From assembly GCA_028817775.1 (NCBI GenBank), contig JAPPOW010000221.1, positions 1-8,312 of the forward strand: DNA of 8,312 nt. Reading direction: 5' to 3'. The notes beneath the pieces were generated by a model, which worked only from the letters and a program-made list of their open reading frames with translations, made no database searches and was not told where the DNA came from. How positions within the stretch are numbered: the first letter of the stretch is position 1; each line of letters starts with the position of its first letter. Source of the DNA: Candidatus Melainabacteria bacterium (GTDB taxonomy: Bacteria; Cyanobacteriota; Vampirovibrionia; LMEP-6097). Positions 1 to 5,006 of the stretch are shown in pieces. Position numbers and translations under genes: made by a program.

Positions 1-259
1 TACTCATTACTTGCTGGATTGCAGCGACATCCTTGTCAGCAGATTTAGTCTCAAGTGGTTTGAAGTCCTTGATGATAATTACTTTGGTTGATAAACCCCA
101 AGCAGGAGTTTGCACTATGCTAATAAAATCTTTGATCTCGGGATTATTAGTTGTGACCAAGTTGAGAGCTTCAGTACCAGGTTCTAAATATTTCTTGCGC
201 AAGTCTTCAAGACGCAGGCTGCGACGGAAGCTATCTTTGCCGTGGAGAACAAATATCAC
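1..259 (-). CDS. holA: DNA polymerase III delta subunit, N-terminal part (runs off left edge)
   Basis: Reverse-strand translation gives 86 visible residues beginning (V/M)IFVLHGKDSFRRSLRLEDL and including TPAWGLSTKVIIIKDF. The pattern is a short beta strand, a G-(K/E)-D-(S/T/E)-F loop, then a helix. About 50 residues in comes a T-P-(F/A/W)-G-hydrophobic segment before a hydrophobic strand. That is how clamp-loader delta subunits (HolA) begin, including cyanobacterial ones. Delta opens the beta sliding clamp as part of the cytoplasmic DnaX clamp-loader complex. The start is GTG at 259-257, because an in-frame TGA lies immediately before it; I see no strong Shine-Dalgarno. The gene points away from the ribosomal operon and follows the 149-residue ORF on the same strand after a 73-nt gap containing a tandem repeat. 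Family assignment rests on the N-terminus only, since the C-terminal domains lie outside the window. Confidence 0.68.
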   Translation of the reverse strand, partial: MIFVLHGKDSFRRSLRLEDLRKKYLEPGTEALNLVTTNNPEIKDFISIVQTPAWGLSTKVIIIKDFKPLETKSADKDVAAIQQVMS

Positions 260-278
260 TCACTAAATCTTAGCAAGC

Positions 279-331
279 GAAATTGGGGTACCTGGGAAGC
301 CAATTTGAAATTGGGGTACCTGGGAAGCCAA
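279..331. repeat. 28-bp tandem direct repeat, two copies, each an imperfect inverted repeat
   Basis: The 25 bases at 279-303 recur exactly at 307-331, a period of 28. Each copy contains GGGGTACCTGGGAAGCC, and the first copy is flanked by AAATTGG and CCAATTT. A 7-bp stem with a loop of about 13 nt is therefore possible. The pair fills the gap between the stop of the 149-residue ORF (333) and the start of holA (259). It could be a small dispersed repeat or a transcript-end structure for the - strand ORF. There is no T-run, so a classical terminator is not supported. Confidence 0.7.
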
Positions 332-332
332 A

Positions 333-782
333 TTAATTTGAGAATCTAGCAATAGACCTCGGCACCCTAGTGAAATTATTTTGCTTCTGGGTCATTTTGA
401 CCATTTCTTCTTGCATCTCAGATTTGAGGGCATGGGTTTGAGCCTTGGCAACATCTTGCACGGCTTTAGTACGACTCGCTTCGCTAGGATTAAGTTTCTT
501 CAATATAGTAGGTGTTTGTACCTTCTTGGTGCTTGGACTTTGAGCCCTAAGGTCATTCTCAATAATTGCATTATAAAGTCTTTCTGCTTTGGCTTGCTGT
601 TTGTGTTCTAGCTCTAGCGCTTCTTCGCCTGAACCTTTCTCCAGGACTAAGCGGGCAATATCCTGCAAGCTAGGACGACCATTGACATATTGGTTAGCGT
701 CCTTGGCTAGACGACGGTATTTGTAGCCGCTTAATCTTGCTGCTACTAATTCTTTGATTGATTTTCCGGTATGTGTTCTCAC
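333..782 (-). CDS. Hypothetical 149-residue charged helical protein
   Basis: I do not recognise this protein. The start is GTG at 782-780, supported by a good Shine-Dalgarno on the - strand (GAGGAG, complement of 789-794, six bases before the start). The stop TAA is at 335-333. The product is rich in K, R, E, Q and A and looks mostly helical. It has no signal peptide, membrane segment or cysteine pair. Residues 1-50 (SIKELVAARLSGYKYRRL and GRPSLQDIARLVLEKG) could fold as a small helical domain. Residues 55-75 are strongly alternating E/K/A/Q, suggestive of a coiled coil, and the last 50 residues are basic and probably extended. It is transcribed divergently from rplB and probably with holA, though the repeat pair lies between them. 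Reality as a gene is supported by the start signal and length; function is unknown. Confidence 0.6.
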   Translation of the reverse strand: MRTHTGKSIKELVAARLSGYKYRRLAKDANQYVNGRPSLQDIARLVLEKGSGEEALELEHKQQAKAERLYNAIIENDLRAQSPSTKKVQTPTILKKLNPSEASRTKAVQDVAKAQTHALKSEMQEEMVKMTQKQNNFTRVPRSIARFSN

Positions 783-1036
783 CTGTCTCTCCTCTTGAAT
801 ATCCCTTGTCTATATTGAACAAAATCATCATTAAGGGTAGGTTAAGAGTTCAGCTCTAACTTAATCTTTTTTTCAGTAAATACCTAACAATTCTGGGCAT
901 CCGCATTGCTATTATTACTCTCCGCGTCAATATTTTGGGCGAATGCCTTATTTATTGGATGCAATTTAAGCTGCTTGGTCAAGGCCCATGGCATAGCCAG
1001 TTCGCTGAAAGCCCAAGCAAAAATAAGGACAAAAGA
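783..1036 (+). promoter_or_regulatory. Divergent intergenic region and leader of the rplB operon
   Basis: This stretch of about 250 bases lies between the - strand hypothetical gene and rplB and must hold promoters for both directions. I found no convincing paired -35/-10 for either. A possible -10-like TATAGA reads on the - strand at 815-810, with a poor -35. The clear elements are the hairpin plus T-run at 841-873 and the rplB Shine-Dalgarno (AAGGA, 1025-1029). An ATG at 935 is in frame with rplB and would add 34 residues, but it lacks a ribosome site and the residues do not resemble L2. Confidence 0.45.
841..873 (+). terminator. Hairpin followed by T7 in the rplB leader (terminator or attenuator-like)
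   Basis: GTTAAGAG at 841-848 can pair with CTCTAAC at 854-860 as seven base pairs with one bulged A and a five-base loop. After six bases comes a run of seven T (867-873). The stem is AT-rich and weak. No + strand gene lies upstream in the window. If functional, it would act in the leader of the ribosomal transcript or on read-through from farther left. Confidence 0.3.
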
Positions 1037-1885
1037 ATGGCCCTCAAAAAATACAAAGCAAACACACCTGGCGCACGCGGAACTATCCTTCTAGATAGAA
1101 CTGACTTAACGACTGACAAGCCAGAAAAATCTTTAGTAAGTAAACTTCGCAAGAACACCGGTAGAAACAACTCGGGGAAGATCACTTGTCGTCATAAAGG
1201 TGGCGGTAACAAGAAGAAATACCGCAAGATTGATTTCAAACGTAAGAAGTTTGGTATCAAAGCGACTGTTAAATCAATTGAGTACGATCCAAACCGTAAC
1301 GTGCACATTGCACTTCTTGTTTATCAAGATGGTGAGAAGTCTTACATCCTTTGTCCTAAGGGTTTGAGCATTGGTGCAACTGTTGAGTCCGGTCCTGAGG
1401 CTGAGATTCAAGCTGGTAACGCAATGGCGCTTAGAGATATGCCTCTTGGTTCTATTGTGCACAATATTGAACTTACTCCTGGTAAGGGAGCACAAATGGT
1501 TAGATCAGCAGGTAACTCTGCTCAGCTTCTTGCAAAAGAAGGTGAGATGGCAACACTTAGACTTCCATCTGGTGAGATGCGTAGAGTCAAAGTTGATTGT
1601 ATGGCTACAATTGGTGAGCTAGGTAACTCTGATTGGAAGAACATCGTTTGGGGTAAGGCTGGTCGTCGTCGTAAGCTTGGTATCAAGCCTACTGTACGTG
1701 GTTCAGTTATGAACCCAGTAGATCACCCTCACGGTGGTGGTGAAGGTAGAGCACCGATTGGTGGTATTCCTAAATCATTTACAGGTAAGCGTCTTGGTCG
1801 TAAGACTCGTAAGCCTAAGAAGCACTCATCGAAGTACATCATTACTAACCGCAAAGGTAAGAAGGTATCATCACAAGCATCATAA
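1037..1885 (+). CDS. rplB: 50S ribosomal protein L2
   Basis: L2 binds 23S rRNA, bridges the subunits and supports the peptidyl-transferase centre. The product has 282 residues, against about 275 in the family. It begins MALKKYKANTPGARG, and family hallmarks follow: GRNNSGKITCRHKGGG (42-57), AGRRRKLGIKPTVRGSVMNP (208-227), and DHPHGGGEG (229-237), the loop near the catalytic centre with its invariant histidine. The segment after GRAPIG (GIPKSFTGKRLGRKTRK) is more divergent than usual. Start 1037 was chosen over in-frame ATG 935 because MALKKYK is the family N-terminus and AAGGA lies seven bases upstream. It is the first gene of the operon here; the usual preceding rplW (L23) is absent. The stop is ten bases before rpsS. 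Confidence 0.98.
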   Translation: MALKKYKANTPGARGTILLDRTDLTTDKPEKSLVSKLRKNTGRNNSGKITCRHKGGGNKKKYRKIDFKRKKFGIKATVKSIEYDPNRNVHIALLVYQDGEKSYILCPKGLSIGATVESGPEAEIQAGNAMALRDMPLGSIVHNIELTPGKGAQMVRSAGNSAQLLAKEGEMATLRLPSGEMRRVKVDCMATIGELGNSDWKNIVWGKAGRRRKLGIKPTVRGSVMNPVDHPHGGGEGRAPIGGIPKSFTGKRLGRKTRKPKKHSSKYIITNRKGKKVSSQAS

Positions 1886-1895
1886 AAGGTAAAAC

Positions 1896-2168
1896 ATGGC
1901 AAGATCACAGAAAAAAGGACCATACGTACACGAATCACTTTGGAAAGCATTGCAAACATTGCGTGCCAAAGGTGAGAAGAAGGTAATCAAAACATACAAG
2001 CGCGCATCAATGATTCTTCCTGAGATGGTAGGTTTCACGATCGCGGTACACAACGGACGCAAATTTATTCCTGTATATTGCACTGAGTCAATGGTTGGTC
2101 ATAGACTTGGTGAGTTTGCGACTACAAGAACATTTAAAGGACACGCAGGTTCCAAAAAAACTAAATAG
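1896..2168 (+). CDS. rpsS: 30S ribosomal protein S19
   Basis: S19 sits in the head of the 30S subunit with S13, near the A site. The 90 residues match the family length. Hallmarks are MARSQKKGPYVHESL at the start, KTYKRASMILPEMVG (32-46), IAVHNGRKFIPVY (49-61), and the C-terminal MVGHRLGEFATTRTFKGH (66-83). The ATG is preceded by AGGTAA (1887-1892) rather than a full AGGAGG, the same ribosome-site type as rplV, rplX and rplF in this window. It lies between rplB and rplV, as in nearly all bacteria. Confidence 0.98.
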   Translation: MARSQKKGPYVHESLWKALQTLRAKGEKKVIKTYKRASMILPEMVGFTIAVHNGRKFIPVYCTESMVGHRLGEFATTRTFKGHAGSKKTK

Positions 2169-2178
2169 GTAATTAACA

Positions 2179-2883
2179 ATGGCTAAGAAGAAAGAAGAAG
2201 AAACTAAAGTAGAAGAAAGCAAGGCTGAGGAAAAACCGGCTAAGAAAAAATCTACTGCCAAGAAAAAAGAAACTGCTGAAAAGAAACCAGCAGAGAAGAA
2301 GTCTACTGCTAAGAAACCAGCGGAGAAGAAAGAAACTAAGGCTAAAAAAGAATCTGCTAAGAAGCCTGCTAAAGCTAAAAAAGAAGCCAAAGCAGATGAG
2401 CCAAAAGTAGAAGAACTTAAGCCAGAAGCACAAGGTCCTAAATTAGTGAGAGCTAGAATTGGATTTATGAGACAGACAGCTCGTAAAGTTCGTCGTTGTG
2501 CAAACTTAGTTCGCAAGATGACAGCTGGTGAAGCAGTAAACCAACTAACTTTCTCACCATACGCAGCAGCTAAGCCACTTAAGAAATTGATCGAGAGTGC
2601 AATGGCTAACGCTTCAAACAATTTCTCAATCGAAAACCCAGAGAACTTAAAAATCTCTCAACTACTTGTAGATGACGGTGTTGTTTACAAGAGATGGCAA
2701 GCGGTAAGTAAAGGTAGAGCGCACAGTATTAAGAAGCGCACTGCTCAAGTGAGACTCGTACTAAGTGAAATGGATTCAGCAGAGTACGCTTCACATGTTT
2801 GGGATCATTCACCGAGAAATAAAAAGATTGCGACGTCGTCTTCGACTCCTCGCAATGACAAGGCCAAGGAGGAGGTAGCATAA
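2179..2883 (+). CDS. rplV: 50S ribosomal protein L22 with long lysine-rich N-terminal extension and repeat-derived tail
   Basis: L22 binds 23S rRNA, and its beta-hairpin lines the peptide exit tunnel. The product has 234 residues, about twice the usual 110-120. Residues 1-86 are low-complexity K/A/E/P/T repeats (AKKKSTAKKKETAEKKPAEK style, about 31 Lys), histone-H1-like and presumably disordered. The conserved core runs from about 88 to 198: VRARIGFMRQTARKVRR, the hairpin region KISQLLVDDGVVYKRW, and the ending RAHSIKKRTAQVRLVLSE. Residues 199-234 are a tail in which KKIATSSSTPRNDK is read through a palindromic repeat (2826-2859). The start ATG has AGGTAA overlapping the rpsS stop. No start codon with a good ribosome site lies at the core, so the extension appears genuine. 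The stop overlaps the rpsC start as TAATG. Confidence 0.97.
   Translation: MAKKKEEETKVEESKAEEKPAKKKSTAKKKETAEKKPAEKKSTAKKPAEKKETKAKKESAKKPAKAKKEAKADEPKVEELKPEAQGPKLVRARIGFMRQTARKVRRCANLVRKMTAGEAVNQLTFSPYAAAKPLKKLIESAMANASNNFSIENPENLKISQLLVDDGVVYKRWQAVSKGRAHSIKKRTAQVRLVLSEMDSAEYASHVWDHSPRNKKIATSSSTPRNDKAKEEVA
2826..2859. repeat. Palindromic dispersed-type repeat read in frame inside rplV
   Basis: The 34-bp element begins GATTGCGACGTCGTC and ends CTCCTCGCAATGAC. Its arms ATTGCGA (2827-2833) and TCGCAAT (2850-2856) pair, and inside them GTCG and CGAC pair around TCTT. On the - strand it reads GTCATTGCGAGGAGTCGAAG and onward. This resembles the GTCATTGCGAGGA...GCAATC palindromes scattered through many bacterial genomes, usually between genes. 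Here it encodes residues 217-227 of L22 (IATSSSTPRND) without a stop, just ahead of the rpsC ribosome-binding site. Confidence 0.75.
2866..2876 (+). promoter_or_regulatory. Ribosome-binding site of rpsC inside the rplV tail
   Basis: AAGGAGGAGGT (2866-2876) ends six bases before the rpsC ATG at 2883. It lies within the last rplV codons (AKEEVA), directly after the palindromic repeat. It fixes the rpsC start and implies translational coupling. Confidence 0.8.
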
Positions 2884-3599
2884 TGGGACAGAAAGTACCA
2901 CCAAGAGCTAATAGATTAGGAATCACTGAGGACGCGGACTCTACTACATTTGCTGAGTTTCGTGCTGGTGAGTTTGCAGCAATCCTTCAAGAAGATACTG
3001 CAATCAGAACTTACGTTAAGAAGAAACTTAAGAACGCTGGTGTGAGCAAGGTGCTTATTCAGCGCAAACCAGGTCAAATCCAAGTTGGTATCGTGACGGC
3101 AAGACCAGGTTTGGTTTTTGGTAAAGCAAGTGAAGGTCTTGAGATGATCAAGGCTGAACTTAGTGCTCTAATTAACAGACCAGATTTGAATCTCTCAGTT
3201 AACGTTTTTGAAGTTAACAAAGTTGACCTTGATGCTCAATTGATCGCTGAATCAATCGCTCAACAATTAGAAAGAAGAATCGCTTTCCGTAGAGCAATGA
3301 AGCAGTCAGTGCAACGTGCGATGAGAGCTGGTGCTAAAGGTATCAAGATTATGTGTTCTGGAAGACTTTCTGGTATTGAGATTGCTCGCAGCGAGAAAAC
3401 TCAAGAAGGTAGTGTTCCTTGTCACACTTGGAGAGCTGATATTCATTATGGTTTTGCTGAAGCACAAACTACTTATGGAATCATCGGTATCAAAGTTTGG
3501 TTAAACAAGGGCATCCTTGAGCCAGGTGAAAAATCTAGACCAAATATCAAGGCTGCTGCAGGGCAAGCAAATGAGGAGCAAGCGGTACTAGCTGCATAA
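2883..3599 (+). CDS. rpsC: 30S ribosomal protein S3
   Basis: S3 is in the 30S head and forms part of the mRNA entry channel. It has an N-terminal KH domain and a C-terminal S3 domain. The 238 residues are normal length. Conserved parts are MGQKV...RLGI (1-14), RPGLVFGK (74-81), QLIAESIAQQLERRIAFRRAMK (119-140), GAKGIKIMCSGRLSG (150-164), the ARSE...G-VP-HTWRADIHYG stretch (168-190), and AQTTYGIIGIKVWL (194-207). Two departures are visible. The usual H-P after MGQKV is PP. The KH-loop motif, normally GKKG, is GKAS (80-83), lacking the second glycine. The C-terminal tail from about 216 is short and variable. The start overlaps the rplV stop. Confidence 0.98.
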   Translation: MGQKVPPRANRLGITEDADSTTFAEFRAGEFAAILQEDTAIRTYVKKKLKNAGVSKVLIQRKPGQIQVGIVTARPGLVFGKASEGLEMIKAELSALINRPDLNLSVNVFEVNKVDLDAQLIAESIAQQLERRIAFRRAMKQSVQRAMRAGAKGIKIMCSGRLSGIEIARSEKTQEGSVPCHTWRADIHYGFAEAQTTYGIIGIKVWLNKGILEPGEKSRPNIKAAAGQANEEQAVLAA

Positions 3600-3608
3600 G
3601 GAAGGACT

Positions 3609-4028
3609 ATGTTATTACCTAAGAGAACTAAGCACAGAAAACAAATGCGCGGCAGAATGAAGGGTAAAGAAACCCGTGGCGCTGAAGTTCATTTTGGTGA
3701 GATTGCACTACAAGTGCTTGAGCCAGGATGGGTGACTTCAAGACAAATTGAGGCTGCTCGTCGTGCAATGACTCGTCACATTAAGCGTGGTGGTCAGATT
3801 TGGATTCGTATTTTCCCTGATAAACCAATTACTCAGAAACCAGCTGAGACTCGAATGGGTGCTGGTAAGGGTAATCCAGAGTACTGGGTTTCAGTACTTC
3901 GTCCAGGAAGAATTATTTTCGAGATTGCAGGTATTGATCTTGCAGTTGCAAAACGTGCACTAGAACTAGCAGCAGCTAAGTTCCCAGTGAAGTGCCGTGT
4001 AGTAGTTAGAGATGGAGTTGAACAATAA
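3609..4028 (+). CDS. rplP: 50S ribosomal protein L16
   Basis: L16 lies in the large subunit next to the A-site tRNA elbow and the L25/5S region. The 139 residues match the family. Hallmarks are PKRTKHRKQMRGRMKG (4-19), LEPGWVTSRQIEAARRAMTR (37-56), the strand IWIRIFPDKP (64-73), and the loop PAETRMGAGKGNPEYWV (78-94), whose conserved arginine reaches toward the peptidyl-transferase centre. AAGGA at 3598-3602 lies six bases before the ATG, across the end of rpsC. It ends two bases before rpmC. Confidence 0.98.
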   Translation: MLLPKRTKHRKQMRGRMKGKETRGAEVHFGEIALQVLEPGWVTSRQIEAARRAMTRHIKRGGQIWIRIFPDKPITQKPAETRMGAGKGNPEYWVSVLRPGRIIFEIAGIDLAVAKRALELAAAKFPVKCRVVVRDGVEQ

Positions 4029-4030
4029 TC

Positions 4031-4237
4031 ATGATACTTAAATCAAAAGATATTAGAGACAAAAGTACAGAAGAGCTTCAAGAAGAATTAGCGAAACTTC
4101 GCAAAGATTTATTCGATGCCAAGATGTCGTTTCACTCACGTAAGCTTGAGAACCACTCAAGTATGAGAGAGATGAAGAAATCGATTGCAAGAATTCTTAC
4201 TGTACTTACAGAGAGAGCTAATGGAGGCGAAGGATAA
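4031..4237 (+). CDS. rpmC: 50S ribosomal protein L29
   Basis: L29 is a small two-helix protein at the exit-tunnel rim, next to L23. The 68 residues match the family. It begins MILKSKDIRDKSTEELQEEL, followed by LRKDLFDAKM and the second helix REMKKSIARILTVLTER. The gap from the rplP stop is two bases, and no Shine-Dalgarno lies at normal distance (the nearest GGAG is 13 bases away). Initiation probably depends on ribosomes finishing rplP. Confidence 0.96.
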   Translation: MILKSKDIRDKSTEELQEELAKLRKDLFDAKMSFHSRKLENHSSMREMKKSIARILTVLTERANGGEG

Positions 4238-4240
4238 GAT

Positions 4241-4486
4241 ATGCCAAAGAGAACTTTACAAGGAAGAGTTAGCAGTGACAAGTGCGACAAAACTATCACT
4301 GTTGACGTAGTGCGTAAGAAAAAGCACAAACTTTATCACAAGGTCATGACTTTCACTACTAAGTTTAAGGCGCATGACGCAGAGAACACAGCTAAGCCTG
4401 GTGACTTGGTTACTATTGAAGAATGTAGACCATACTCTAAGCACAAGACTTGGTTATTGAAAGAAGTATTGGAGAGAGCAGTATAA
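4241..4486 (+). CDS. rpsQ: 30S ribosomal protein S17
   Basis: S17 is a primary 16S rRNA-binding protein with an OB fold in the 30S body. The 81 residues are typical. Hallmarks are PKRTLQGRVSSDKCDKTITV (2-21) and AHDAENTAKPGDLVTIEECRP (44-64), then YSKHKTWLLKEVLERA. AAGGA (4230-4234) lies six bases before the ATG, over the rpmC stop. The TAA overlaps the rplN ATG as TAATG. Confidence 0.98.
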   Translation: MPKRTLQGRVSSDKCDKTITVDVVRKKKHKLYHKVMTFTTKFKAHDAENTAKPGDLVTIEECRPYSKHKTWLLKEVLERAV

Positions 4487-4851
4487 TGTTAGGACAAGAA
4501 TCTGAATTAGACGTAGCTGATAACACTGGTGCAAAACGCATCCGTGTAATTCGTGTACTCAAAGCAAACTCTAATCAAGCTAACTTAGGCGATATTGTAG
4601 TTGCAACTGTTAAAGATGCTCTACCAAATATGCCTGTTAAAAAATCAGACGTTATCAAAGCAGTGGTAGTGAGAACTAAGCACCGCAAGAAACGTAAAGA
4701 TGGTAGCTGGATCAAGTTTGACCAGAACGCTTGTGTGATCGTTGATAAGGACGGTAACCCAAGAGGTTCTCGTGTCTTTGGTCCTATCGCTCGTGAACTT
4801 CGTGAGAAAGGTTATATGAAGATTGTATCCCTCGCACAGGAGGTTGTTTAA
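4486..4851 (+). CDS. rplN: 50S ribosomal protein L14
   Basis: L14 is a five-stranded barrel protein at the subunit interface that contacts 16S helix 14 and L19. The 121 residues match the family. Conserved blocks are VADNTGAKRIRVIRVL (9-24), LGDIVVATVKDALP (34-47), VKKSDVIKAVVVRTK (51-65), RKDGSWIKFDQNACVI, GNPRGSRVFGPIARELRE (85-102), and YMKIVSLAQEVV. ATG 4486 is preferred over the in-frame ATG at 4450, which would add 12 residues read from inside rpsQ. GGAGAG at 4471-4476 supports it. The last codons contain AGGAGGT, the ribosome site for the next small ORF, whose ATG overlaps this stop. Confidence 0.98.
   Translation: MLGQESELDVADNTGAKRIRVIRVLKANSNQANLGDIVVATVKDALPNMPVKKSDVIKAVVVRTKHRKKRKDGSWIKFDQNACVIVDKDGNPRGSRVFGPIARELREKGYMKIVSLAQEVV
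4838..4844 (+). promoter_or_regulatory. Strong Shine-Dalgarno at the end of rplN
   Basis: AGGAGGT lies six bases before the ATG at 4851, inside the last rplN codons (QEV). It is one of the best ribosome sites in the window, and it leads into the 51-codon ORF instead of the expected rplX. Confidence 0.8.
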
Positions 4852-5006
4852 TGGGCACGTCGTGGCTATCTTACTCTAATACTGCGTCATCGTCGATTTT
4901 TGACAGACATCATTTACGCCAAGTAAACTCAGCTGTCAAAAATCTTCTCTTCCTTGTCTTAGAGCAAGCTAGCTCACTCCTTAAACTACAGAAGGAGGAC
5001 TTCTAA
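4851..5006 (+). CDS. Small ORF, 51 residues, between L14 and the 88-residue ORF
   Basis: I do not recognise this product. It begins MGTSWLSYSNTASSSIFDRH and ends LLKLQKEDF, with a hydrophobic amphipathic stretch VKNLLFLVLEQASSLLKL at about 29-46. The ATG overlaps the rplN TAA as TAATG after a near-perfect Shine-Dalgarno, and its own TAA overlaps the next ATG the same way. Those signals favour translation. Against a conserved protein, nearly the whole ORF (4862-4977) is one long imperfect palindrome, so the reading frame may be incidental to an RNA structure or inserted element. It could be a leader peptide controlling the following ORF, a microprotein, or no functional protein at all. Confidence 0.5.
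   Translation: MGTSWLSYSNTASSSIFDRHHLRQVNSAVKNLLFLVLEQASSLLKLQKEDF
4862..4977. other. 116-nt imperfect palindrome (structured RNA or palindromic insertion)
   Basis: Arms pair in nested order. GTGGCTA (4862-4868) pairs with TAGC/CAC (4970-4977, one bulge), CTT (4870-4872) with AAG (4966-4968), and CTCTAA (4874-4879) with TTAGAG (4959-4964). Then comes a perfect 12-bp stem GATTTTTGACAG (4895-4906) with CTGTCAAAAATC (4933-4944), and an inner TTTAC/GTAAA (4913-4917/4923-4927) around GCCAA. That is about 33 base pairs in 116 nt. The element starts just after the rplN stop and ends before the Shine-Dalgarno at 4992. It has no T-run, so it is not a classical terminator. It may be a cis-regulatory or RNase III-type element, or a small palindromic mobile repeat. 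Confidence 0.7.
4992..4998 (+). promoter_or_regulatory. Strong Shine-Dalgarno of the 88-residue ORF
   Basis: AAGGAGG lies seven bases before the ATG at 5006 and outside the preceding palindrome, so it stays exposed if that hairpin folds. It supports real translation of the unrecognised ORF. Confidence 0.75.

Noticed and set aside
390..402. GGTCATTTTGACC mini-palindrome
   Set aside because: It has a five-base stem inside a coding region, which is easily expected by chance, and no partner elements.
470..487. GACTCGCTTCGCTAGG, resembling fragments of dispersed GCGAAGCGA repeats
   Set aside because: It is too short and lacks the flanking arms seen in the other repeat copies.
33..611. Open frames on the + strand at 33-266 and 381-611
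   Set aside because: They lie opposite holA and the 149-residue gene, lack ribosome sites, and have compositions expected of antisense frames.
935..1036. In-frame upstream ATG giving L2 34 extra residues
   Set aside because: The residues are not L2-like, no ribosome site precedes the ATG, and MALKKYK at 1037 is the family start with AAGGA at the right distance.
2088..2621. Long - strand open frame opposite the L22 extension
   Set aside because: It is the antisense of lysine-rich codons, giving a low-complexity F/S/L protein with no start signal.
4450..4485. Upstream ATG extending L14 into rpsQ
   Set aside because: It reads coding sequence of rpsQ in another frame; the TAATG junction at 4484-4488 and L14 family length support 4486.
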